Shown one piece after another: positions 15,882 to 23,803 of a stretch of 64,000 nucleotides of DNA. The first letter of the stretch is position 1. Every line of letters begins with the position of its first letter. Position numbers and translations under genes: made by a program. The notes under the pieces were generated by a model. The model was given only the letters and a program-made list of their open reading frames with translations. It made no database searches and was not told the origin of the DNA. Source of the DNA: Chryseobacterium jejuense (GTDB lineage Bacteria; Bacteroidota; Bacteroidia; Flavobacteriales; Weeksellaceae); contig NZ_FNEG01000005.1 in assembly GCF_900100075.1 (NCBI RefSeq), positions 248,001 to 312,000 of the forward strand, in the 5' to 3' direction.

Positions 15882-16457
15882 TTATTTGATGATTTGTCCT
15901 TTATAATATTTCTCAAGGAAGAACCCAAGATCTGCTCTGTATCCTATTCCTGAAGCTTCAAACTTCCAGCTTCCGCTTCTTTTATACAGTCTTCCGAATT
16001 CAACGCCTGTTTCAATCGAAAAATCTTCATCAAGCTCATATTTTGCAATCTCCTGATTATTGCTGTTGTCTACTACTCTGATATAAGAGTTTCTCACCTG
16101 TCCGAAGTTTTGTTTTCTTCTTTCAAAATCTTCAATAGTAACTACAAAAAGAATTTCTTCCACTCTTGAATCTACTTTATCAAGATCAATAATGATTGCT
16201 TCATCATCATCTCCATCACTATTTTTTCCACTTGGATCATCTCCGGTATGGGTAAGAGCTCCATCCGGCGAAGTCAGATTATTATAAAAAACAAAATATT
16301 CCTCGCTTACTAATTTTCTGTCAGAATCAATCATGATTGCTGAAGCATCAAGATCGAAGTCGTAGCCTGTCCCTTCATTAGGATCCCAACCAAGTCCAAT
16401 TGTCATTTTAGTCAATCCGATCTCAATCTTTTGTCCTTTCTGTAGATTAATTGCCAT
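15882..16457 (-). CDS. TerD family protein (TerD/TerE-like)
   Basis: A 191-aa TerD-domain protein of standard length: INLQKGQKIEI, KMTIGLGWDPNEG, YDFDLDASAIMID, then the acidic calcium site GDDPSGKNSDGDDDEAIIIDLD (longer stretch given by its key Asp residues, about 85-105), and a terminal SWKFEASGIGY. It is the first gene of the leftward stress operon and has a TAAATTTG box 59 nt upstream. No TerC, TerB or TerA gene lies in the window, so the locus is a reduced ter system. Confidence 0.93.
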   Translation of the reverse strand: MAINLQKGQKIEIGLTKMTIGLGWDPNEGTGYDFDLDASAIMIDSDRKLVSEEYFVFYNNLTSPDGALTHTGDDPSGKNSDGDDDEAIIIDLDKVDSRVEEILFVVTIEDFERRKQNFGQVRNSYIRVVDNSNNQEIAKYELDEDFSIETGVEFGRLYKRSGSWKFEASGIGYRADLGFFLEKYYKGQIIK

Positions 16458-16515
16458 AGTATTTTATGTTATGAATTATTTTTTGCATTAAGATAGATTT
16501 GATTTACGAATTGAC

Positions 16516-16523
16516 CAAATTTA
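16516..16523 (-). promoter_or_regulatory. -7 box of the ter-type operon
   Basis: The reverse strand reads TAAATTTG, an exact TAnnTTTG match 58 nt before the first TerD start. The nearest upstream TTG is 25 nt away, longer than usual. Confidence 0.45.
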
Positions 16524-16584
16524 TTTGTTAAAAATAATGGATATAAAACAATTAAGTCTCTTTTTTCACTTACATAAACAGCAA

Positions 16585-16616
16585 TAAAAAAGGCTCAATT
16601 AAAAAATTGAACCTTT
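16585..16616 (-). terminator. intrinsic terminator after the flippase-like gene
   Basis: AGGCTCAATT (16591-16600) and AATTGAACCT (16605-16614) pair with one mismatch. On the reverse strand a run of T follows (AAAAA at 16586-16590 on the forward strand). Confidence 0.65.
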
Positions 16617-16643
16617 ATATGATATAATTATTGAATTACTTTT

Positions 16644-17666
16644 TTAAAATTCCTTCTTTGAAGCAGCTTCATTTCTTGCTTTTGCCAGCATTGGAATTGA
16701 GATAAGCCCCATTACAAGCATAATTACAATCTGAAGCGGTAAGGAAATAAAAGAATAGGTAAGCCCCATTTCACCACCAAGATCAGCACTTTTTCCCACT
16801 GAGATAAAAAGAGCCATAAAACCATACTTCATCGCCAGATTATAGGCGCCAATTCCACCACTGGCAGGAATAATCATTCCCATTGTTCCCACAACAATAA
16901 TGAAGAAACCATCTGCAAAGGTAAATGCTGAAGTTTCAGGAAGTGCAAAACATACCAGATAAGCTGCAAAATAATAGGAAATCCAGATCCCCAGTGTATA
17001 TAATATGAACTTCCCTTTTTCTTTTAATTTGAAAATGGTAGTCAGTCCCTGAAAAATTCCATCTATAAAATTGACAATCTTACCTAGAAACGGAACATTT
17101 GCTAATTTCTTTTTAAAGGCAAAAAACAAGACAGTACCTCCAATCAATACAGCAAAAACAAGCAGAATTTTATTAGGATTGATATTCACTCCTGAATTTT
17201 CATAGAATGACACAATTGCTTCATATTTAAACAATAATGTCAGACCAAGGAAACCGAGCATACATATCAAGTCCACCACTCTTTCCAGAATTATGGTTCC
17301 GAAGGATTTGTCTACAGGTACTTTTTCCACTCCATACAAAGCTGTAGCTCGCGCCACTTCACCACTTCTAGGGATGGTAAGGTTCATGAGATACCCAAAT
17401 GAAATAGACCAAAGTGAATTGGAATTGGAAATACTATGTCCCATTGGCTCCAGCATCAGATTCCAGCGAATCGCTCTGAACCAATAGGCTAACAGACCAA
17501 ATACAGATGCAAACAATACCCAAAGGTAGTTGGCCTTAGCCAATGACTGTTGAATCACTTTAAAATCAAGCCCACGCAAGGCAAGCCATAAAAAAAAGCC
17601 TGCAAAAGCAAGCGATATTACTATTGTAATGATTGATTTTAAAGGACTTTTTGATGTTTTCTCCAT
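16644..17666 (-). CDS. flippase-like integral membrane protein (lysylphosphatidylglycerol synthase TM-region family)
   Basis: A 340-aa polytopic protein with about eight hydrophobic segments and the family features RAIRWNLMLEP (about 64-74), IPRSGEVARATALY (about 97-110), an ILERVVDL segment and IIPASGGIGAYNLAMKYGF (about 263-281). Relatives are proposed to move or modify lipids in the inner membrane; no soluble transferase domain is attached here, so it is not MprF itself. It lies 3 nt downstream of panD and is surely co-transcribed with it. The substrate is unknown. Confidence 0.83.
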   Translation of the reverse strand: MEKTSKSPLKSIITIVISLAFAGFFLWLALRGLDFKVIQQSLAKANYLWVLFASVFGLLAYWFRAIRWNLMLEPMGHSISNSNSLWSISFGYLMNLTIPRSGEVARATALYGVEKVPVDKSFGTIILERVVDLICMLGFLGLTLLFKYEAIVSFYENSGVNINPNKILLVFAVLIGGTVLFFAFKKKLANVPFLGKIVNFIDGIFQGLTTIFKLKEKGKFILYTLGIWISYYFAAYLVCFALPETSAFTFADGFFIIVVGTMGMIIPASGGIGAYNLAMKYGFMALFISVGKSADLGGEMGLTYSFISLPLQIVIMLVMGLISIPMLAKARNEAASKKEF

Positions 17667-17669
17667 GAA

Positions 17670-18020
17670 TTACGTAAGAAGGTTTGTTTTTTCATCCGGG
17701 AAAACGATTTTCGGCTGGAAGTCTTTTGCTTCTTCAGGTGTCATCTGCGCATAGGCAATAATGATGATGATATCATCCCTTTGTACCTTTCTTGCAGCAG
17801 GCCCATTTAGGCATACTTCTCCGGATTTTCTTTTCCCTTTGATAACATACGTATCGAAACGCTCGCCGTTGTTTACATTAACAATATAGACCCTTTCTCC
17901 CACTACCAAACCGGCAGCTTCAATAAGATCTTCATCTATCGTTATACTTCCTATATAATTAAGGTCTGAGGCCGTAACTCTTACCCTATGAATCTTGGAT
18001 TTGAAAACTTCTATTAACAT
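17670..18020 (-). CDS. panD: aspartate 1-decarboxylase
   Basis: Makes beta-alanine from L-aspartate for pantothenate and coenzyme A synthesis in the cytosol. The 116-aa proenzyme carries the self-cleavage site Gly24-Ser25 (NYIGSITID), where Ser25 becomes the pyruvoyl group; Lys9 and the conserved NGPAAR segment (about residues 72-77) are also present. Length is normal for the family. It is followed 3 nt later by the flippase-like gene. The ATG is clear, and the start of the chain ([16 protein letters not shown]) is typical. Confidence 0.97.
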   Translation of the reverse strand: MLIEVFKSKIHRVRVTASDLNYIGSITIDEDLIEAAGLVVGERVYIVNVNNGERFDTYVIKGKRKSGEVCLNGPAARKVQRDDIIIIIAYAQMTPEEAKDFQPKIVFPDEKTNLLT

Positions 18021-18355
18021 GCTGCAAATTTATTAATAAAAATTAATAAAACAGACCTTCATTACCATTAAAAAACTCCCATAAACAACGGGGTTTAATT
18101 TTGTAAAACACAAAAAAAGAGATCATTACTTATATTATTAACAATTATATTCTTAAAAACATCAATACTTTATACACAATTTAGGATTTAATAAATACAG
18201 GAAATAATATTAACTTTTTGCTAAAGTCAATAAACATAAGCATTTGGCATGATTTTAGTAACCCGTAACGTAGGTTTTTCGTGAAAACACGAATTATCAT
18301 ATTTTAACCATTTTCACTGAAAAGTAAAAAAATTGTACAAGTTTTAATAAAAAAA
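18021..18355. other. gap between panD and HU
   Basis: AT-rich. It holds a perfect hairpin TTCGTG-AAAA-CACGAA (18278-18293) with no T-run, and TTTGGCATGATTTTAG (18243-18258), which only half fits a sigma-54 promoter. No ORF of note. Confidence 0.35.
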
Positions 18356-18385
18356 TTGCACAATTAGAAAATAGTATTATATTTG
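18356..18385 (+). promoter_or_regulatory. HU promoter
   Basis: TTG (18356-18358), 19-nt spacer, TATATTTG (18378-18385): the best match in the window to the Bacteroidetes consensus TTG-N19-TAnnTTTG. The transcript would start near 18390, giving a 30-nt leader, in line with a highly expressed gene. Confidence 0.75.
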
Positions 18386-18419
18386 CTATAATTACGAACT
18401 AACTTTAATATTAAAAATT

Positions 18420-18710
18420 ATGAACAAGTCTGAATTAATCGACGCAATCGCAAAAGATGCAGGTATCACTAAAGTGGCTGCAAAAGCAGCTTTAGAATCT
18501 TTCATTGGTAACGTAACTTCTACTTTAAAGAAAAAAGACGGAAAAGTTTCTTTAGTAGGTTTCGGTACTTTCTCAGTAGCTGAGAGAGCAGCTAGACAAG
18601 GGATCAACCCTGCAACTAAAAAACCAATTAAAATTGCTGCTAAAAAAGTTGCTAAATTCAAGGCTGGAGCTGATTTATCAAATGCAGTTTCTGGTGCTAA
18701 GAAAAAATAA
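18420..18710 (+). CDS. hupB: HU family DNA-binding protein
   Basis: A 96-aa nucleoid protein that bends and compacts DNA as a dimer. It begins MNKSELIDAIAKDAGITK, has the helical dimer region, the GFGTFSVAERAARQGINPATKKPI arm and hinge (about residues 46-70, with the proline that intercalates in DNA), and a basic C-terminus. Standard length for HU. It is monocistronic, between a strong promoter (18356-18385) and a strong terminator (18733-18761). It could belong to the IHF/HU group in general, but the lack of IHF-specific features favours HU. Confidence 0.95.
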   Translation: MNKSELIDAIAKDAGITKVAAKAALESFIGNVTSTLKKKDGKVSLVGFGTFSVAERAARQGINPATKKPIKIAAKKVAKFKAGADLSNAVSGAKKK

Positions 18711-18732
18711 TCATTCAGATTACGAAAATTCA

Positions 18733-18761
18733 AGGCTGTTTCTTCGAAACAGCCTTTTTTG
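18733..18761 (+). terminator. intrinsic terminator after HU
   Basis: Perfect arms GGCTGTTTC and GAAACAGCC around TTC, followed by TTTTTT (18755-18760). Confidence 0.9.
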
Positions 18762-18983
18762 TACCTTATAATTACCGATATTGGATAGATTATTAATTAT
18801 GGATTTGAATTCCTAAATACAACTATAATTCAATAAAAATAGACCTTAATTCGTTCGCAAATAATCTACATACCTCTAATTAGCTATACAGAGCTTAGAT
18901 ACAAACTAAGTGATTAGAACTAGGAAAAATTACCCTTAAAAGAAAACATTAAGAGGAATGAAGATATTGAGATGATTAAGCTT

Positions 18984-19040
18984 AGGCTAAAGCCTTTAAA
19001 GTGCGTATAATAAATAAGCGGACTAAAGTCCGCTTCTATT
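18984..19040. repeat. two-hairpin repeat, copy B
   Basis: AGGC-TAAA-GCCT (18984-18995), a 21-nt spacer, then AGCGGAC-TAAA-GTCCGCT (19017-19034) and TTCTATTGA. Same arrangement as copy A at 10526-10585, with a G-C pair changed to A-T in both arms of the second hairpin, so the fold is kept. The rest of the gap 18762-19140 is AT-rich and shows no gene. Confidence 0.7.
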
Positions 19041-19140
19041 GATGTTTAAAAATATTTCCTTCAATTAATCAGCTGAAAATAGGAATAATGACATCTGGTA
19101 CTAGCTCCCATTTCCAAACTTTCCGCTTCCATCTTTCTTC

Positions 19141-19782
19141 TTATGGAGCCAGTCGAGAGATCTTCCAGTCCAGGTCTTCCAACTGATATATGATTCTATC
19201 GTGAAGACGGTTGGGCCTTCCCTGCCAGAATTCAATTTCATAAGGTCTTGCAAGATATCCACCCCAATGATCAGGTCTTGGAACTTCCGTATTTTCGTAT
19301 TCCTTTTCAAGGTCTTTTAACTTTTCTTCCAGAAACTCACGGTTAGGAATTTCCTGGCTTTGTGGAGAAACTACAGCACCTAGCTGGCTTCCCTTCGGTC
19401 TCGAATGAAAATAACCATCGCTTAAGTTTTCTGCAACTTTTTCAAGATTAGCTTTGATAATGATTTGCCTCTCCAAATTTGGCCAGAAAAAGTGTAAACA
19501 GGCTTTATGATTATTTTCTATGGCTTTTCCTTTTCTGCTGTTGTAATTGGTATAAAAAATAAACCCTTCATGAGTATACGCTTTTAACAACACCATTCTT
19601 GTTCTTGGACAACCATCCTCTTCTACTGTAGAAACCGCCATAGCATTGACTTCAGAGATCATAGGACTCTCACTAGCCTGCAAAAACCAGTCTCTAAACT
19701 GCTCAATTGGATTTTGTTTTATCTCACTTTCAATAAGTTGGGATTTATCGTACACTTTTCTTTTGTCATGCAGGTTTTCCAT
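19141..19782 (-). CDS. pdxH: pyridoxamine 5'-phosphate oxidase
   Basis: FMN enzyme that oxidises pyridoxine/pyridoxamine 5'-phosphate to the cofactor pyridoxal 5'-phosphate. The 213-aa chain has the family landmarks: AVSTVEEDGCPRTRMVLLKAY, FYTNYNSRKGKAIENN, HFFWPNLERQI, SPQSQEI and the C-terminal WGGYLARPYEIEFWQG with NRLHDR. Normal length. It is divergent from the YqgE/AlgH gene with only 24 nt between the two ATGs, so their promoters overlap the other gene's 5' end. Confidence 0.96.
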   Translation of the reverse strand: MENLHDKRKVYDKSQLIESEIKQNPIEQFRDWFLQASESPMISEVNAMAVSTVEEDGCPRTRMVLLKAYTHEGFIFYTNYNSRKGKAIENNHKACLHFFWPNLERQIIIKANLEKVAENLSDGYFHSRPKGSQLGAVVSPQSQEIPNREFLEEKLKDLEKEYENTEVPRPDHWGGYLARPYEIEFWQGRPNRLHDRIIYQLEDLDWKISRLAP

Positions 19783-19795
19783 AAATATTTTTTAT

Positions 19796-19803
19796 TAAAT
19801 TTG
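19796..19803 (+). promoter_or_regulatory. -7 box of the YqgE/AlgH gene
   Basis: TAAATTTG ends 3 nt before the ATG at 19807, predicting a leaderless mRNA. The -33 region falls inside the pdxH coding sequence. Confidence 0.5.
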
Positions 19804-19806
19804 AGT

Positions 19807-20358
19807 ATGAATCACTCATACAAAGGTAAAATATTAATCTCGACACCTGACATTTCCGGCGATATTTTTTCAAGATCGGTGGTATTGGTTATTGAACATA
19901 ACGAGAGCGGAGCTTTCGGTTTAATACTGAATAAAAAGAATAGTCAGATGAGCAGTAAATTCAAAGATTTCTTTGATTTTAAGATTGAGGTATATGATGG
20001 TGGTCCTGTAGAAAACGACAAGGTCTTTTTCATTGTGAAAGGGGATAAAAAAGTTACTGAGGTTTTTACTGATATCACGGATGAATATTATCTTACCGAA
20101 GACATTGAACGTATCATCAATGCTGTATTAGCCAATGAACTGGATATTCACAATGTAAAAATATTCTCTGGATATTCGGGATGGGCTCCTAACCAGTTAG
20201 ATAGTGAGGTTCAGAGAAAAATGTGGACCGTAGTAGATGTTTACAATCTTGATTATACTCTTCCAAATGACCAAACCCTATGGAAATCTATCATGCAGAA
20301 TCTTGGTGGAGAATTCTTACTTTGGGCTAATTCACCTGAGGATATTTCATTAAATTAG
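19807..20358 (+). CDS. YqgE/AlgH family protein
   Basis: A 183-aa protein. The family signature is clear: GKILISTPDISGDIFSRSVVLVIEHN, then GAFGLILNKK (about residues 35-44), YDGGPVENDKVFFI and the later FSGYSGWAPNQL (about 121-132). The function of the family is unsettled; it is often linked to alginate regulation by name only. The reading frame is open to 19714, but the conserved N-terminus and the TAAATTTG box at 19796 fix the start at 19807. Divergent from pdxH. Confidence 0.92.
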   Translation: MNHSYKGKILISTPDISGDIFSRSVVLVIEHNESGAFGLILNKKNSQMSSKFKDFFDFKIEVYDGGPVENDKVFFIVKGDKKVTEVFTDITDEYYLTEDIERIINAVLANELDIHNVKIFSGYSGWAPNQLDSEVQRKMWTVVDVYNLDYTLPNDQTLWKSIMQNLGGEFLLWANSPEDISLN

Positions 20359-20461
20359 CAATATCCTTTTCAGACCGGTAAAATAATTAACAAATTTTAA
20401 GATTCTGTTAACCAATTTTAAAGAAAGTTTTTCCGTTCTTTGAAAAACCAAAATCATTGAA

Positions 20462-21046
20462 ATGAAAGGTATTACACTACTTGCTTTATCAATCTTTTCG
20501 ACTGCTTTTTTATCATTTACTCCTCTCAATAAGAAATATATTGTCATAGATGCCGGTCATGGTGGAAATGATAATGGTTCAGTATATGATCATTTCACTG
20601 AAAAAGATATTACACTAAGTATTGCGAAACAAATTCAAAAACTTAGTGGAAAGCAGAATCAATATGAGGTGATTTTAATAAGAAATGAAGACACTTATCC
20701 CAGCCTTTCAGAAAGAACTACTCAAATCAACAAATTGAACCCTGAAATGGTCATTTCACTCCATGTTAATACTTCTCTTCAGAAAGAGACTTCTATGCAC
20801 GGAACTGAGGTATATGTTCAGAATTCTGAAGACTCAAAACAACTGGCGGGGAAAATCTATAAAAAGTTTAAAGTTCGTAAAATTGAAGAACGTAATAATC
20901 TTCACATGTTAAGAGAAACCAAAGCACCTGCTGTATTGGTTGAACTGGGATTCATCAATAACTCTGCAGACAGAGCTTATATTACCAGCGAAAACGGACA
21001 AAAGGAAATCGCACAAAAATTCGTTGACATCATCAACGAAAATTAA
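20462..21046 (+). CDS. N-acetylmuramoyl-L-alanine amidase (Amidase_3)
   Basis: A 194-aa cell-wall hydrolase that cuts the bond between MurNAc and the stem peptide. It has an N-terminal signal peptide (MKGITLLALSIFSTAFLSF). The zinc ligands and catalytic residues sit in the usual order: IDAGHGGNDNG (His), the glutamate after FTEKDIT, SLHVNTS (His) and the terminal VELGFINN (Glu). No cell-wall-binding or SPOR domain is attached, so it is a compact periplasmic amidase. Apparently monocistronic, followed by a bidirectional terminator. Confidence 0.93.
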   Translation: MKGITLLALSIFSTAFLSFTPLNKKYIVIDAGHGGNDNGSVYDHFTEKDITLSIAKQIQKLSGKQNQYEVILIRNEDTYPSLSERTTQINKLNPEMVISLHVNTSLQKETSMHGTEVYVQNSEDSKQLAGKIYKKFKVRKIEERNNLHMLRETKAPAVLVELGFINNSADRAYITSENGQKEIAQKFVDIINEN

Positions 21047-21079
21047 AATAGAGAAACAATTTCTGATTTAATCAGAATA

Positions 21080-21122
21080 AAACCCGGTAAAGGACTTTGT
21101 AATGTTGTTGTTTACCGGGTTT
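21080..21122. terminator. bidirectional terminator
   Basis: Perfect 12-bp arms AAACCCGGTAAA (21080-21091) and TTTACCGGGTTT (21111-21122) around a 19-nt loop, between the convergent amidase and aminotransferase genes. Confidence 0.75.
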
Positions 21123-21129
21123 GTCAATT

Positions 21130-21945
21130 TTATGAGTTAAAACTCTCTTTCCAACTTTCTACCAATTCTTTAAATCGGGAAGTTTCAAAGGTTTTATTTC
21201 TTATTTTACCTACAGAAAATATGCCTTTCTCATCAGAAATCATTAGAATTTCTTCTGCTTTCTGAGATTCAAATGCAATAATCTCGTGTTCCTGGATATC
21301 AGCCAGCTTATTTTTATGTAAAAAAGTAACGAAGTTTTCCATTAAAGGAGAGATGTAAGCTCCTTCTGTCTGCTTTGGAACTTTAATAACATCTCCTTCC
21401 ATAAACAAAAGGTTACCGGAAGTAGTACGGGCAATTCTTTTATTAGGGTTTAAAAGGATAACATCATCAAGATCATTTTCCTGGGCGTAAATTCCGCCGT
21501 AGATGTTTTCAGGACAATGTACTCTGATATTACTTAAGAGGTTATTATTCACATTAATTTCCTTAATCAGATCCAGATCCAGAGATCTCTGATGAACTGC
21601 CAGTACATCATCCATCTCATCAACTTCATAAAAATAGGAAATTGAAGACTTGGCCAATGTTAAGGCATCCTGATTTCTAAATACCTGGAAATTGATAATT
21701 CCATTCTTTATTCCTTTCCCATCTATGATCTCTTTTTGGAACAGTAACTGGAAAAACTCCAGCGTATAGGTTAAGGGAATATTCATTCTCATCTTTCTCA
21801 TGGAAGCCATCAGGAAGAAATAGCATTCTTCATCCATGATCAATTTACCGTCTCTTACAAAGAAAGAAACCTTTACTGCATCGCCCCAAAGAAAGGCTCT
21901 GTTCTTTACATTCAACTCGTCTGAAGTAAAATATTGATTTTCCAA
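21130..21945 (-). CDS. aminotransferase class IV family protein
   Basis: A 271-aa PLP enzyme of fold type IV, the group with aminodeoxychorismate lyase, branched-chain and D-amino acid aminotransferases. Signs are AFLWGDAVKVSFFVRDGK near the start, the probable PLP lysine in LIKEINVNNNLLSN (about residues 127-140) and the cofactor phosphate contact RTTSGNLLFMEGD (about 178-190). The opening motif is weaker than in true PabC. It could supply p-aminobenzoate for folate, but this is not certain. Transcribed alone, convergent with the amidase. Confidence 0.78.
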   Translation of the reverse strand: MENQYFTSDELNVKNRAFLWGDAVKVSFFVRDGKLIMDEECYFFLMASMRKMRMNIPLTYTLEFFQLLFQKEIIDGKGIKNGIINFQVFRNQDALTLAKSSISYFYEVDEMDDVLAVHQRSLDLDLIKEINVNNNLLSNIRVHCPENIYGGIYAQENDLDDVILLNPNKRIARTTSGNLLFMEGDVIKVPKQTEGAYISPLMENFVTFLHKNKLADIQEHEIIAFESQKAEEILMISDEKGIFSVGKIRNKTFETSRFKELVESWKESFNS

Positions 21946-21965
21946 TTTTCGATGTGATTTATTTA

Positions 21966-21995
21966 CAAAAAAATAATGAACGATAAATCGTTCAT
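21966..21995 (-). terminator. intrinsic terminator after the START-like gene
   Basis: Arms ATGAACGAT (21976-21984) and ATCGTTCAT (21987-21995) pair perfectly. On the reverse strand a T-run follows (AAAAAAA at 21967-21973 on the forward strand). Confidence 0.75.
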
Positions 21996-22023
21996 CAGTT
22001 TTATCATTTGATACAGTCCTGCA

Positions 22024-22410
22024 TTATGCAGCACCTAATTTTATTCTGAGGTTCTCAATAAGATTTTCCCAATACATTGCGTTTTCATCTTCATCACCTT
22101 CTTCACAGAAATCTGTAATATTCAGGGCTAAGTCTTCTGTAATATCATCAATTGTGATGGTCATTTCAAAGAAGTTTTTAGTTCCTTCATCTTCTTCCCA
22201 TCTGAAACGCACGAAACCTTCAGGCTTATATCTGATCAAAGTGGCCTTTTCTGCAGGGCCTCCACCCCAGCTAAAAAAGAAATCATCGCCTTTCTCTGTA
22301 ACCTCATCCGCAAACCATTCAGACAACCCCTCTGCAGTAGCCAGATATTCATATAAAATCTCTGATAAACAATGCATTGGAAATTCGTAATGGACTTTAT
22401 GTTTCGCCAT
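22024..22410 (-). CDS. START-like/SRPBCC domain protein
   Basis: A 128-aa protein with the helix-grip fold pattern: strand KVHYEFPM, then AEGLSEWFADEV (the Trp/Phe helix typical of AHSA1-like proteins), FFFSWGGGPAEKATL, and FVRFRWEEDE. The longer frame starts at 22437, but the ATG at 22410 gives the conserved N-terminus (MAKHKVHYEF). Such proteins are widespread single-copy genes in Flavobacteria; the ligand is unknown. It is followed by a terminator, so it is monocistronic. Confidence 0.83.
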   Translation of the reverse strand: MAKHKVHYEFPMHCLSEILYEYLATAEGLSEWFADEVTEKGDDFFFSWGGGPAEKATLIRYKPEGFVRFRWEEDEGTKNFFEMTITIDDITEDLALNITDFCEEGDEDENAMYWENLIENLRIKLGAA

Positions 22411-22564
22411 ATAATCTTTGTTTTTATCGTCCCGCAATATATAAATTAATTTTTTTATTACACAAAATTGCAGTTACTTTTTTAAAGAATCTGCATGATA
22501 TTTATCAGAGATAAAAAATATGTATTATGTTAAGTATTAACCTTTAAAATTACCATGTTAAGCA

Positions 22565-22600
22565 TAAAAAAAAATCTCCCCATTTGGAGAGATTTTATCT
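22565..22600. terminator. terminator at the end of the aminotransferase-III gene
   Basis: AAAATCTC (22571-22578) and GAGATTTT (22589-22596) pair. A-rich flank on the left gives T's on the reverse strand. Confidence 0.7.
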
Positions 22601-23776
22601 TTAATCTTCATTTAGAATATCAAGTATAATCTGACAACCTTCTCTAATTTCCTCAAGAGATAATGTAAGGGGCGGAGATATTCTCAGATATTCATTTCTG
22701 TATAATTGCCAGAAAACAATAAGTCCGTTCTCCATGCATTTTTTAGCTACTTTTAAGGTATATTCCGGCTCTCCAAGATTCACCGCAAGCATTAGGCCTT
22801 TACCGTTGATATTTTTAATCTTTGGATGTACTAAAAGCTCTCTGAACAGTTTTTCTTTTTCTTCAACTTCTCCCATTAAGCCACTTTCAAGAACTTCTTT
22901 CAAGGTAGCGTGACTCGCTGCTGCAATCAGTGGGTTTCCTCCAAAAGTCGTAATGTGTCCCAACTTTGGAGAATGAGATAATGTTTCCATCATTTCTTTA
23001 GAACTCATAAAAGCTCCCACAGGCACACCTCCTCCCATTCCTTTTCCCATGACAAGAATATCAGGGACAATTCCAAAATGTTCAAAAGAGAATAGTTTTC
23101 CGGTTCTCCCGAATCCCGGCTGAATTTCATCCAAAATCAAAAGAGCTCCTACTTCTTCACATCTTCTCTTCAGTTTTATGAGATAGTCATTATTTGGAAC
23201 TAAAAAACCTGCCGCTCCCTGGATCGTTTCCAGAATGACACAAGCTGTCTTTTCTGTAATCTTATCGAAATCATTTTCATTATTGAATTCAATAAAAGTA
23301 ACCATCGGCAATAACGGGCGGAATTCTCTTTTATGAGTTTCATTTCCGGAAACACTTAAAGCTCCATGCGTATTTCCATGATAGGAATTTTTAAAAGAAA
23401 CAATTTCTTCTCTTCCTGTATATCGTTTTGCCAACTTTAAACTTCCATCAATCGCCTCCGCTCCACTGTTTACAAGATAAGTAACTTCTAAAGGATCCGG
23501 AGTAGCCTCTGCAAGCAACTTACAAAGCGCTATTGGCTTATCCTGGGCATATTCACCATATACCATTACATGAAGATATTTATCAGCTTGTTCTTTGATG
23601 GCATTAACCACTTTAGGATGTGAATGTCCCAATGTATTGGCAGAAACCCCTGCTACAAAGTCCAGATATTTTCTGCCATCTGTACCATAGATATAGCTTC
23701 CTTCCGCTTTTTCAACTTCAAAGCCTGCAGCAAATTGGGTTGTTTGCGCTTGGTATGTAAAAAAATCTTTCTGCAT
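22601..23776 (-). CDS. class III aminotransferase (acetylornithine/aspartate aminotransferase family)
   Basis: A 391-aa PLP-dependent enzyme. The PLP lysine lies in DILVMGKGMGGGVPVGAF (about residues 234-251), preceded by LILDEIQPGFGRTG, with the N-terminal YIYGTDGRKYLDFVAGVSANTLGHSHP. It resembles acetylornithine or ornithine aminotransferase, but no arginine-biosynthesis genes are adjacent, so the substrate is open; a gamma-amino acid or lysine-type donor is possible. It is the upstream-most gene of its own unit, ending at a terminator. Confidence 0.9.
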   Translation of the reverse strand: MQKDFFTYQAQTTQFAAGFEVEKAEGSYIYGTDGRKYLDFVAGVSANTLGHSHPKVVNAIKEQADKYLHVMVYGEYAQDKPIALCKLLAEATPDPLEVTYLVNSGAEAIDGSLKLAKRYTGREEIVSFKNSYHGNTHGALSVSGNETHKREFRPLLPMVTFIEFNNENDFDKITEKTACVILETIQGAAGFLVPNNDYLIKLKRRCEEVGALLILDEIQPGFGRTGKLFSFEHFGIVPDILVMGKGMGGGVPVGAFMSSKEMMETLSHSPKLGHITTFGGNPLIAAASHATLKEVLESGLMGEVEEKEKLFRELLVHPKIKNINGKGLMLAVNLGEPEYTLKVAKKCMENGLIVFWQLYRNEYLRISPPLTLSLEEIREGCQIILDILNED

Positions 23777-23803
23777 TTCGGAAATATTTTATAGAATTCT
23801 AAA

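Noticed and set aside
18243..18258. Sigma-54 promoter before HU
   Set aside because: TTTGGCATGATTTTAG lacks the GC of the -12 element, and a much better TTG-N19-TATATTTG promoter lies nearer the gene.
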